NCBI GenBank assembly: GCA_036273735.1
Contig: DASUHA010000071.1
Span: 1 to 64,000, forward strand
From: 13-2-20CM-66-19 sp036273735
GTDB taxonomy: Bacteria; Pseudomonadota; Gammaproteobacteria; Steroidobacterales; Steroidobacteraceae
Direction: 5' to 3'
DNA length: 64,000 bases
In this document: positions 43,691 to 50,832 of the stretch, one piece after another
How positions within the stretch are numbered: position 1 is the first letter of the stretch
Layout of the letters: every line of letters begins with the position of its first letter
Notes under the pieces: generated by a model
The model's input: the letters and a program-made list of their open reading frames with translations, nothing else
Told to the model about the DNA's origin: nothing
The model's database searches: none
Made by a program: the position numbers and the translations under genes

Positions 43691-44612
43691 GGCGACGATG
43701 GCCTCCCTCGCGCCTGCCGCGCGCAGCGCCCTCGCCGGGCGCCGCACCTGCGGGGGCCTGTGCCGGCGCTGCATCGCGGAACCTGCGGATCCAACGCATG
43801 CAGTCCGGATCGTGTCCCATCATGATGTCCGCTCCCATGATGGCCCGTACGATCTCGGTATGCAGCGGGTTCATGATCGCGGAGGTCATGCCCGCGCCGA
43901 TCGCCGAGATGAGAAATGCAGAGGTGACTCCCTCGCGCGCCGGCAGCCCGAAGCTGATGTTGGACGCGCCGCACGTCGTGTTCACCTTGAGCTCGGTCCT
44001 CAACCGCTTGAGCAGATGCGTCACCTGGACGCACGCCTTGTTGATGGCGCCGATAGGCATCACGAGCGGGTCGACCACCACATCGGATACGGGAATGCCG
44101 TGATCGGCCGCGCGGTGCACGATCTTTTTCGCCACCTCGAAGCGCACGTCCGGGTCCTCTGAGATCCCGGTCTCGTCATTTGAGATTGCCACCACCGCCG
44201 CCCCGTACTTCTTCACGAGTGGCAGCACGGACTCCAGACGCTCCTCCTCACCGGTGACGGAATTGACCAGCGGCTTGCCCTTGTAGACTGCGAGGCCTGC
44301 TGCAAGCGCGGCGACGATTGAGGAGTCGATGGATAGCGGTACGTCCGTCACCGACTGCACGAGCTGCACGGCCTTTGCCAGTATCGCCGGCTCGTCCGCG
44401 AGCGGGATGCCGGCATTGACATCGAGCATGTGAGCGCCCGCGGCCACCTGCGCCCGCGCATCGGCCTCGACGCGGGTGAAATCCCCGCTGCCCATCTCCG
44501 CAGCCAGGATCTTGCGCCCGGTCGGATTGATGCGCTCGCCGATCATGACGAACGGGCGCTCGAAGCCGATCACGACTTCACGGGTTGCAGAGCTGATGAC
44601 GGTGTCGGTCAT
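43680..44612 (-). CDS. Methylcorrinoid:tetrahydrofolate methyltransferase (MtgA/AcsE-like)
   Basis: A 310-residue pterin-binding TIM-barrel protein. IGERINPTGRK, HMLDVNAGIP, NSVTGEEERLE, AISNDETGI and TTCGASNISFGLP mark it as a methyltetrahydrofolate:corrinoid methyltransferase, which here should move methyl from the corrinoid protein to THF. ATG 44612 overlaps the metF stop in ATGA; the frame upstream to 45065 is antisense noise. The last 45 residues are an Ala/Arg-rich extension beyond the usual barrel. Acts directly before MetF in the oxidative direction. Confidence 0.9.
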   Translation of the reverse strand: MTDTVISSATREVVIGFERPFVMIGERINPTGRKILAAEMGSGDFTRVEADARAQVAAGAHMLDVNAGIPLADEPAILAKAVQLVQSVTDVPLSIDSSIVAALAAGLAVYKGKPLVNSVTGEEERLESVLPLVKKYGAAVVAISNDETGISEDPDVRFEVAKKIVHRAADHGIPVSDVVVDPLVMPIGAINKACVQVTHLLKRLRTELKVNTTCGASNISFGLPAREGVTSAFLISAIGAGMTSAIMNPLHTEIVRAIMGADIMMGHDPDCMRWIRRFRDAAPAQAPAGAAPGEGAARGRREGGHRRRVT

Positions 44613-45628
44613 GATGCGAGCCTGTTGGGATTGCGTTGTGGGTCGCGGCCGGGATACCAGGGGATGCGCCCACCTAGCACGCCGGAGCGCTCGACGATTT
44701 CGGGGACGCTGTCTTCCTGTCGATAGGCCATCAGATGGATGCCACTCACACCGGGCAGCGAGCGGATCTCCTGGATGAGCTCGATGCAGAGATTGCGGCC
44801 TTCGCGTGCCTGGTCGGCGGCGCCTGCCATGCGTGCGACGATCTCGTCGGGGATATGCAGCCCGGGAACGTGCGTGCGCATCCACTCCGCGGCCTTGGCG
44901 GAGCGCAGCGGCCCCACCCCGACCAGGATGAAGATCTTCTCGAGAAGGCCGAGATCCTCGATGTGGCGCAGGAAAACCTTGAGGAGCGGCACGTCGTAGC
45001 AGTACTGCGTCTGAATGAACTGCGCGCCGGCGGCGATCTTCTTCGCGAGCCGCTGCGCGCGCCACTCGAGCGGCAGAGCGAAGGGGTTCTCGGCGGCGCC
45101 GAGCAGCACCCTGGGCGAGTAGGTCAGCTTCCGGCCGCTCAGGAAGCGGTGCTCGTCACGCATCATCCGGGCGGTCTCGAGCAGGGTTACCGAGTCGAGG
45201 TCGAACACCGGCAGCGCCTGCGGATGATCGCCGGCCTGCACGCCGTCACCCGTCAGACAGAGAATGTTGCAGACCCCCATCGCGGCTCCGCCCAGGATGT
45301 CGCCCTGGATCGCAATGCGGTTCTTGTCGCGGCAGGAGATCTGCATGACGGGGGCGTAGCCGACTCTCGTCAGCAAAGCGCAGACGGCGACGCTCGACAT
45401 GTGACAGTTGGCACCGCTGCCATCGGTGGCGTTGATGGCATCGACATAACCGTCGAAGATGCGCGCGCGCTTGTAGACTTCCTCCGGGTCGGCGGAGTCG
45501 GGCGGCGCCATTTCAGTGGTCAGTGCGAACTGACGGGCGCGCAGAACGCGCTCCAGACGGCCCGGGGAGGTGTGGCCCGGCAGGATCGGCAGCGGATACC
45601 CGGGTACCGGCTCGTCCTCGAAGATCAA
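44609..45628 (-). CDS. Methylenetetrahydrofolate reductase (MetF-type), run oxidatively
   Basis: A 339-residue flavoprotein TIM barrel with LTTEMAPPDSADPEEVYKRA, CRDKNRIAIQGDILG and CNILCLTGDGVQAGDHPQ. It interconverts 5-methyl- and 5,10-methylene-THF. It is coupled on both sides: ATGA overlap with metV upstream and with the methyltransferase gene downstream. Oxidising methyl-THF is uphill with NAD, so the adjacent MetV partner matters for electron transfer. Gene order and operon membership argue for a catabolic role rather than methionine synthesis. Confidence 0.9.
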   Translation of the reverse strand: MIFEDEPVPGYPLPILPGHTSPGRLERVLRARQFALTTEMAPPDSADPEEVYKRARIFDGYVDAINATDGSGANCHMSSVAVCALLTRVGYAPVMQISCRDKNRIAIQGDILGGAAMGVCNILCLTGDGVQAGDHPQALPVFDLDSVTLLETARMMRDEHRFLSGRKLTYSPRVLLGAAENPFALPLEWRAQRLAKKIAAGAQFIQTQYCYDVPLLKVFLRHIEDLGLLEKIFILVGVGPLRSAKAAEWMRTHVPGLHIPDEIVARMAGAADQAREGRNLCIELIQEIRSLPGVSGIHLMAYRQEDSVPEIVERSGVLGGRIPWYPGRDPQRNPNRLAS

Positions 45629-46083
45629 GCGGCGTCTCCGGCGCGCTCGCGCGCCACCCTCAGCCAGGAGGATTTTCCGGTCAACCGGTGATCCACCGGA
45701 TGCTGTACGTTGCTCAGTGCCTCGGGGCCACCGGGGATACGGGCACTACCGGCAACGGCCAGATACCAGACACATTTCATATCGGGCCGCACTTCGCAGT
45801 TGCCGTTGGCGCGCACGCCGCCGCAGGGTCCGTTGCGCAGGCCCTTCGGACAGTTCATGGGGCAGGACATGCCGGTCGAGCTCAAGATGCACTGCCCGCA
45901 CATCCGGCAGTCGAACAGGAGTCCCTTGACCGAGCGCTCGACCGCCGCCACGGGACGCTCGAGACGCTCATAGCCGATTCGCTTGAAGAGAGGGTGCAGT
46001 CCGGTCAGCGCCCGCTCAAAACCGCGGTAGAAGCTGTTGAGACCACGAGCATGCCGTACCGACCACAGGCGTACGCTGTACAT
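45625..46083 (-). CDS. MetV-like methylenetetrahydrofolate reductase partner (zinc/Fe-S, MTHFR C-terminal domain)
   Basis: A 152-residue Cys-rich protein. CRMCGQCILSSTGMSCPMNC, then PKGLRNGPCGG and NGNCEV, form the metal-binding motif of the methylene-THF reductase C-terminal family (MetV of acetogens). It is thought to link MetF to its electron partner. The gene overlaps metF (ATGA) and shares one base with the preceding stop (TGATG). Presence of the two-subunit enzyme in a proteobacterial demethylation operon supports oxidation of methyl-THF with an acceptor other than simple NADH. Confidence 0.82.
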   Translation of the reverse strand: MYSVRLWSVRHARGLNSFYRGFERALTGLHPLFKRIGYERLERPVAAVERSVKGLLFDCRMCGQCILSSTGMSCPMNCPKGLRNGPCGGVRANGNCEVRPDMKCVWYLAVAGSARIPGGPEALSNVQHPVDHRLTGKSSWLRVARERAGDAA

Positions 46084-46424
46084 CAGACACCGGCTGATTC
46101 CGGCGCGGCGCTGCCCGGGGCCGCGTCCGGATCGATGCCCTTGGACTTCACCAGCCGCTCGAGATACTCATCGGTGTAGCGCGCTTCGAGCCGTGCGGCT
46201 TCCGCGGCGACCTCCGCCGCGATGTCCTCGCCACACGGACGGGGAGGGCTGCGCTTCCAGTCTTCGAGGTAGGCGTTCGAGGTTCCGCGGCCGGCGCGCA
46301 TCGCCGCGCGGTCCACGGCCTCCTGAAACCGCGGCGACAGTGGCGCCTTGGCGGTCTCGCGGCCCTTGCGTCCGACGACCTGCGCGGGGATATCGCGCCA
46401 GCCGATGATGATCAGGCTGGCCAT
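46083..46424 (-). CDS. 'Virulence factor' family small protein (PF13769-like)
   Basis: A 113-residue protein that I recognise as the misnamed 'virulence factor' family: IIIGWRDIPAQVV at the N-terminus, AVDRAAMRAG and YLEDWKR in the middle, and an acidic helical C-terminus. No signal peptide, membrane segment or Cys. It overlaps the DUF1638 gene by 13 bases and shares one base with metV, so it is made together with the corrinoid machinery. I infer a helper role for the corrinoid protein or methyl transfer; nothing in the sequence suggests virulence. Confidence 0.7.
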   Translation of the reverse strand: MASLIIIGWRDIPAQVVGRKGRETAKAPLSPRFQEAVDRAAMRAGRGTSNAYLEDWKRSPPRPCGEDIAAEVAAEAARLEARYTDEYLERLVKSKGIDPDAAPGSAAPESAGV

Positions 46425-47035
46425 GTCGGCGTGCGGTCGGCGGCTACCAGAGCGGCGAGGTGGGCTCCCAGCTCCCCGTAGCCGGTGTGCCGGTATTCGA
46501 AGGTGAGGCCGAGATCCGAGGCGATCTTGCGGGCCTGCTCGAGCAGCGTGGAAGAGCGCATCTGCGCGAAGTAGACCACCTTGCGGTAGTTGCGGAAGTA
46601 CTCCTGCGCCAGCTCCGGATGGCGGTCGATGCCGAGCCCCTGCACCACGAGCCGCTCGAAGTGGCGCGTGAGGAAATCCGTCAGGTAAAAGGTGCCGGGC
46701 TCCGCGTCCGCCAACTCCGCGAACGCGCGGGCGCCGGCGAAGAACTCATAACAATGGGCTCCGGGAAGCCGCTCCACGCCTTCCTGTTGGAGGACTTCAT
46801 CGAGCTTGCCGCCGGTGCCGCAGTCGCCGTAGGCGACGAAGATGCTGCGGTACTCGCCGCGGTGCTCACGGATCTTCGCCTGCACCGCCGGGGCGATCCG
46901 CTCGGGACGATTGTGCAGCTCCGGTGGCAGGCAGCGGACATCTAGGGCGGTCCAGCCGCTCGCGCGACGCAGAGCCGCGATCTCCTGCGCGAGTGCTCCG
47001 CAGGCGATGATCAGCGTGCCGCGTGCCGTATCCAC
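46412..47035 (-). CDS. DUF1638-family protein
   Basis: A 207-residue protein of unknown function. It has a set of Cys/His motifs spaced through the chain: LIIACGALAQEI, CLPPELHNRP, YGDCGTGG and GAHCYEFFAG. This is the pattern of a metal- or cofactor-binding site. No signal peptide. It lies 20 bases after the corrinoid-protein gene and before the 'virulence factor' gene. Given its place between the corrinoid carrier and the THF enzymes, a role in corrinoid loading, redox protection or an extra methyl-transfer step is plausible but unproven. Confidence 0.75.
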   Translation of the reverse strand: MDTARGTLIIACGALAQEIAALRRASGWTALDVRCLPPELHNRPERIAPAVQAKIREHRGEYRSIFVAYGDCGTGGKLDEVLQQEGVERLPGAHCYEFFAGARAFAELADAEPGTFYLTDFLTRHFERLVVQGLGIDRHPELAQEYFRNYRKVVYFAQMRSSTLLEQARKIASDLGLTFEYRHTGYGELGAHLAALVAADRTPTWPA

Positions 47036-47055
47036 TCGATCCGCTCCGATGGCGC

Positions 47056-47754
47056 TCAGGCGGCACGCATGGAGCGGCGCCTGGCGATGAGGCTCTTCGC
47101 CGTCTCGACCGCGATCGCCGCGTCGCGGCAGTAGGCATCGGCGCCGACGGCCTTGCCGAATTCCTCGTTGAGCGGCGCTCCGCCGACCAGCACGATGTAC
47201 TTCTCGCGGAGGTTCTCCTCACGCAGCTTGTCGATCACGACTTTCATGTAAGGCATGGTGGTCGTCAGCAGCGCCGACATGCCGAGGATGTCCGGCTTGT
47301 GCTTCTCGAGGGCGTCGAGATACTTCTCCACCGAGTTGTTGATGCCGAGGTCGATCACCTCGAAACCCGCACCCTCGAGCATCATCGACACCAGGTTCTT
47401 GCCGATATCGTGGATGTCACCTTTGACCGTGCCGATCACGACCTTGCCGATCGGCTCGGCGCCCGTCTCCGCGAGCAACGGGCGCAGGATCTCCATTCCG
47501 GCCTTCATGGAGTTGGCCGCCAGGAGCACTTCGGGAACGAACAGGATGCCGTCGCGGAAATCGATGCCGACGATCCTCATTCCCTCGACGAGCGCATCGT
47601 TCAGCACCTTCTCTGCGCCCCAGCCGCGCTCGAGGAAGATGTGAGTCGCCTCCACGACCTCGTCGCGCAGACCGTTGTAAAGATCGTCGTGAACCTGCTC
47701 GGTGAGCTCCTGGTCGTTCAAATCGCGCAGGTTGAACTCGGACTGCTCTGGCAT
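47056..47754 (-). CDS. Methyl-carrying corrinoid protein (MtgC/MttC-like)
   Basis: A 232-residue protein with an N-terminal four-helix cap (about 15-95) and a C-terminal B12-binding Rossmann domain. GDIHDIGKN contains the lower-axial His of the DXHXXG motif, followed by GMSALLTTT and VLVGGAPLNEEFG. It accepts methyl groups from the MttB enzymes and passes them to THF via the methyltransferase. ATG 47754 has GAGGG upstream; the longer frame to 47982 overlaps another gene. It is the only such carrier in the window, so all four MttB proteins probably share it. It heads the seven-gene minus-strand operon ending with ramA. Confidence 0.92.
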   Translation of the reverse strand: MPEQSEFNLRDLNDQELTEQVHDDLYNGLRDEVVEATHIFLERGWGAEKVLNDALVEGMRIVGIDFRDGILFVPEVLLAANSMKAGMEILRPLLAETGAEPIGKVVIGTVKGDIHDIGKNLVSMMLEGAGFEVIDLGINNSVEKYLDALEKHKPDILGMSALLTTTMPYMKVVIDKLREENLREKYIVLVGGAPLNEEFGKAVGADAYCRDAAIAVETAKSLIARRRSMRAA

Positions 47755-47760
47755 GCTCGG

Positions 47761-47808
47761 CCCTCGGCTCGGGGGCGTACGCCCTCGAGGAAAAATGGTA
47801 GCCGAGGG
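47761..47808 (-). promoter_or_regulatory. Leader hairpin masking the ribosome binding site of the corrinoid protein gene
   Basis: CCCTCGGCT (47761-47769) pairs with AGCCGAGGG (47800-47808), enclosing a second palindrome GGGCGTACGCCC (47773-47784). On the minus strand the 3' arm contains GAGGG, the likely Shine-Dalgarno for ATG 47754. The structure could restrict translation until opened. Confidence 0.5.
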
Positions 47809-47881
47809 GGGCTGCCTCATGGGGTGAATTTGCGACCCCCGCATGTCCGCAGGCGACAGCCACGATGCGGATTTGCAAGGC

Positions 47882-47910
47882 ATTATGCCAATACGAGATG
47901 GCGGCCTCAA
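47882..47910 (-). promoter_or_regulatory. Predicted sigma-70 promoter of the corrinoid operon
   Basis: On the minus strand TTGAGG (47910-47905), a 17-base spacer and CATAAT (47887-47882). It overlaps the last codons of the upstream MFS gene and gives a leader of about 120 bases. Confidence 0.6.
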
Positions 47911-49094
47911 ACCATGCTCTTTCGCTGCCCGAAAGGCTGCTTGCGCTCCGGCGGCGGGGACCGGCGGCGCATCTTGCGCCACAGGTCATAGATGCTGAGG
48001 AGGCCCGTGAGCCCGGCGAGACTGCCGAAGTAGGCCTGCGGGCCGAAGCGCGCCATGAGGCTCCCCACCAGCACCGGGCTCAAGGCGGCGCCGATTCCGT
48101 TGAGTCTCAGCAGCGCGCCGCTCGCGGCCACCATCTGTGCGGGCTCGAGATGGTCGTTCACGTGAGACACACCGAGCGAGTAGAGCGTGAAGGCGAGTGC
48201 GCTGAACACGGCGGTAACCAACAGGACGAGCCCGTGCGGCAGGGCACGCAAGGCCGTGGGTACGGCGGCGCTCAATGTTGCGAGGATGCAGATCCCGGCG
48301 ATCACGGTGCGGCGGTCCATGCGGTCCGACAGGCGGCCGACGGGGACTTGCAGGATGACGGCTGCGAGGACACTGACGCCCATGAAGGTGGCCACTCCCG
48401 AGGTGTCGAGGCCGCTGAGCCTCGCGTACACCGGGCCCATCGAGTAGACGCTCGACGTCACCATGCCCGCCACCGTCACCGCCACCACGCCGAGCGGCGA
48501 GTCGCGGTAGAGATCGCGATATCTCACCTTCTGCGGCAGGGCAATCTCCGGCGCATGCTGCGCCGCAATCACGATCGGCACGATGGCGAGCGAGATGAGA
48601 ATCGCCACCAGCATGAAGGGCGCCGAGGTGCGCGGGTCGGTCGGGATCAGCAGGAACTGCGAGCTGCCGAGCCCGATGTAGAGCACCACCATGTAGACCG
48701 CGAAGAGGCTGCCGCGGGTGGCGCGACTCGAGCGATCGTTGAGCCAGCTCTCGGCGACCACGTATATCGCAGCAAACGCGAGGCCGGAGAGTCCGCGCAA
48801 CAGCGCCCACGGCAGCGCCGAGATGAAAAGACCCTGGGCCAGGATCGACGCGCAGGCGAGCGCCGCCATCGCGGCGAAGACCCGGATGTGGCCCACCCGG
48901 CGCACGAGACGCGGCGCGAGCGCAGTGCCGGCGAGATACCCGATGTAGTAGCACGACATCACCGCGCCGGTGAGCGGCGCGGGAAACCCCTCGAGCGTCG
49001 CGCGCAGGCTGATTTCCGTACCCTGCAGCCCGGCGCCGAGCATCAGGATGCCCATGCCGAGAAGCAGTTGCCAGGTCGCCGCGATTGCGCTCAT
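47907..49094 (-). CDS. MFS transporter (YcaD-like)
   Basis: A 395-residue twelve-helix major-facilitator protein. The N-terminal half has LEGFPAPLTGAVMSCYYIGY and RRVGHIRVFAAMAAL (loop 2-3 motif); LRGLSGLAFAAIYVVAESW resembles YcaD-type transporters. It is 152 bases upstream of the corrinoid operon on the same strand, but that operon has its own predicted promoter. It is divergent from mttB3. It may move a substrate or product of the demethylation pathway; the substrate is unknown. Confidence 0.8.
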   Translation of the reverse strand: MSAIAATWQLLLGMGILMLGAGLQGTEISLRATLEGFPAPLTGAVMSCYYIGYLAGTALAPRLVRRVGHIRVFAAMAALACASILAQGLFISALPWALLRGLSGLAFAAIYVVAESWLNDRSSRATRGSLFAVYMVVLYIGLGSSQFLLIPTDPRTSAPFMLVAILISLAIVPIVIAAQHAPEIALPQKVRYRDLYRDSPLGVVAVTVAGMVTSSVYSMGPVYARLSGLDTSGVATFMGVSVLAAVILQVPVGRLSDRMDRRTVIAGICILATLSAAVPTALRALPHGLVLLVTAVFSALAFTLYSLGVSHVNDHLEPAQMVAASGALLRLNGIGAALSPVLVGSLMARFGPQAYFGSLAGLTGLLSIYDLWRKMRRRSPPPERKQPFGQRKSMV

Positions 49095-49172
49095 TTGTTG
49101 GGGATTCTACCCGGATGCACCGGCGCGATCAGCGTATGAGTTTTTGTGATCGGCGTCGCTCTTGCGGTTGGC

Positions 49173-49178
49173 TATAGT
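49173..49178 (+). promoter_or_regulatory. Predicted -10 element of mttB3, consistent with a leaderless mRNA
   Basis: TATAGT ends six bases before ATG 49185, so transcription would begin at or next to the start codon. No Shine-Dalgarno precedes the ATG. The -35 region is weak. Confidence 0.4.
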
Positions 49179-49184
49179 GTGCTC

Positions 49185-50714
49185 ATGCGGCAGAACCGAC
49201 GGCAATCCGGTGCGGCGACTCGATCTCCCAGCCACGCTCGCGCGACCGCATACCGGCGATTGCGCAATCCTTTCACTCCGCAAGGTGTGTTTTCGGACGA
49301 CGCCGTAGCGGCGATGCACGAGAACGCGCTGCAGGTTCTCGAGAACCTCGGCATCAAGGTGCTGCTGCCGGAGGCGCGCGCGCTCTATGCTGGCGCAGGT
49401 GCCCTGGTCGATGAAAGCACCGAGATCGTGAGGCTCGGCCGGGACATCGTTGCGGACACGCTCGCGAGCTGTCCGCGCTCGTTCGAGGGGCTCGGGGGCG
49501 ACCCGGGGCGCGCCGTCGAGTTCGCTGCCGGTGCGCAAATCTTCATCGGCGGCTCGAGCTGCCCCAACGTGAGCGATCTCGATCGCGGGCGTCGTCCGGG
49601 CTCGCTGGGCGACTTCATCGACCTGGTGAAGCTCAGCCAGCACTTCGATGTGCTGCACATGCTGGGCAACCACACTGAGCCCCAGGACGTGCCGGTACAC
49701 CTGCGTCACTACGCCATGATGCGCGCGCAGCTGACGCTCTCCGACAAGATGCCCGTCGTGATGGCGCGCGGTACGGCTCAGGTGGAGGACAGCTTCGCGA
49801 TGATCCGCGTGGCGCGCGGGCAATCTGCAGAGGACTTCCGCCGGCATGCCTACACCTACACGGTGATCAACAGCAACTCGCCGCGCACCCTCGATCGATC
49901 GATGGCGCAGGGTATCATCGATTTCGCGCGCTACGGGCAGCTCGTGATCATGACACCGTTTTGCCTCGCGGGCGCCATGGCGCCCATCACGATTGCCGGT
50001 GCCCTGACTCTGCAGCATGCGGAGGCGCTCGCGGGCATTGCACTCGCGCAGCTCGCGAGTCGCGGCGCGCCGCTGCTCTATGGCAGCTTTCTATCCAACG
50101 TCGACATGAAGTCGGGATCGCCTGCTTTTGGCACCCCGACGCACCTGCAGGCGACGCTGGGCGCAGGTCAGCTCGCGCGCCTCATCGGGCTGCCGTGGCG
50201 TGCCGGCGCCGGTACCGCCGGCAACGTCGTGGATGCGCAGGCGGCCCTGGAGACTCAGTTCTCTCTCTGGGCCAGCGTGCTCGCCGGAGCGACCGTGTGC
50301 CTGCACGCTGCCGGCTGGATGGAGGGCGGGTTGACCAATTCCTACGAGAAGTGCGTGACGGACGTAGAGATGCTGCAGATGCTGGCCGAGCTCTGCACAG
50401 CGCCGGAGGCGGACGAGGGGGCGCTCGGGTATGCCGCCATCGCCGAGGTGCAGCCCGGCGGGCACTTCTTTGCGGCAGCCCATACCATGGCGCGCTACCG
50501 CACCGCATTTCACGAGCCGATGATCGCGGACTGGTCGAATTTCGGCACCTGGACCGAGCGCGGCGCGCTCACCTCCACCGACCGGGCGCACGCGAAGTGG
50601 AAGCAGGTGCTCGCCGAGTTCGCCGCTCCACCGGCGGCGACCGCCTGCGCTGAGGCGCTCGATGAGCTCATTGCCCGGCGGACCGCCGAGGGCGGTGCGC
50701 CACCTCTTGTTTGA
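49185..50714 (+). CDS. MttB-superfamily methylamine:corrinoid methyltransferase (mttB3, no pyrrolysine)
   Basis: A 509-residue MttB-family protein with an uninterrupted frame. It groups with mttB4 rather than mttB1/2: GGHFFAAAHTMARYRTAFHE versus GGHFFGEPHTLARYQSAFYR, and ALVDESTEIVRLGRDIVAD versus ALVDEGSQMVRLGRDIVEA. It contains GSPAFGTP and HAAGWMEGGLT. ATG 49185 is preferred to GTG 49146 because the extra 13 residues contain the predicted -10 and lack homology. Monocistronic; a strong hairpin cluster follows. Substrate unknown, possibly different in kind from that of mttB1/2. Confidence 0.88.
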   Translation: MRQNRRQSGAATRSPSHARATAYRRLRNPFTPQGVFSDDAVAAMHENALQVLENLGIKVLLPEARALYAGAGALVDESTEIVRLGRDIVADTLASCPRSFEGLGGDPGRAVEFAAGAQIFIGGSSCPNVSDLDRGRRPGSLGDFIDLVKLSQHFDVLHMLGNHTEPQDVPVHLRHYAMMRAQLTLSDKMPVVMARGTAQVEDSFAMIRVARGQSAEDFRRHAYTYTVINSNSPRTLDRSMAQGIIDFARYGQLVIMTPFCLAGAMAPITIAGALTLQHAEALAGIALAQLASRGAPLLYGSFLSNVDMKSGSPAFGTPTHLQATLGAGQLARLIGLPWRAGAGTAGNVVDAQAALETQFSLWASVLAGATVCLHAAGWMEGGLTNSYEKCVTDVEMLQMLAELCTAPEADEGALGYAAIAEVQPGGHFFAAAHTMARYRTAFHEPMIADWSNFGTWTERGALTSTDRAHAKWKQVLAEFAAPPAATACAEALDELIARRTAEGGAPPLV

Positions 50715-50822
50715 GCGCTGGAGCCGGGCATCCTGCCCGGCCCAGCGCTGCTTTGGGCAAAAAGCGTGGTTTTTGCCCAAAGCTCCGCCACCTGCGGCGG
50801 CAGGGCACATTCCTGTGCCTGG
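50714..50822. terminator. Cluster of three hairpins between convergent genes
   Basis: Hairpin 1 (50714-50749): 16-bp stem with one bulge, loop TCC. Hairpin 2 (50751-50782): perfect 13-bp stem CTTTGGGCAAAAA, which is a bidirectional terminator with A and T runs in its arms. Hairpin 3 (about 50801-50821): CAGGGCACA with TGTGCCTG. Together they should separate mttB3 from the convergent MFS gene. Confidence 0.7.
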
Positions 50823-50832
50823 AAGAAGACTG

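Noticed and set aside
43680..45065. 461-residue version of the THF methyltransferase
   Set aside because: The first ~150 residues are an antisense-like frame inside metF; the ATGA-coupled ATG at 44612 begins the pterin-binding homology.
47755..47880. Cobalamin riboswitch upstream of the corrinoid protein gene
   Set aside because: I could not find a B12 box (GCCACTG-type) or the expected core helices; only a local hairpin is evident.
47870..47892. Sigma-54-like TGGCATAATGCCTTGCA upstream of the corrinoid gene
   Set aside because: The GG-to-GC spacing is 11 rather than the required 10 bases. A better sigma-70 promoter (TTGAGG-17-CATAAT) covers the same place.
50714..50822. CRISPR array or remnants of an insertion sequence
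   Set aside because: The hairpins differ from one another, there are no regularly spaced direct repeats, and no transposase is encoded.
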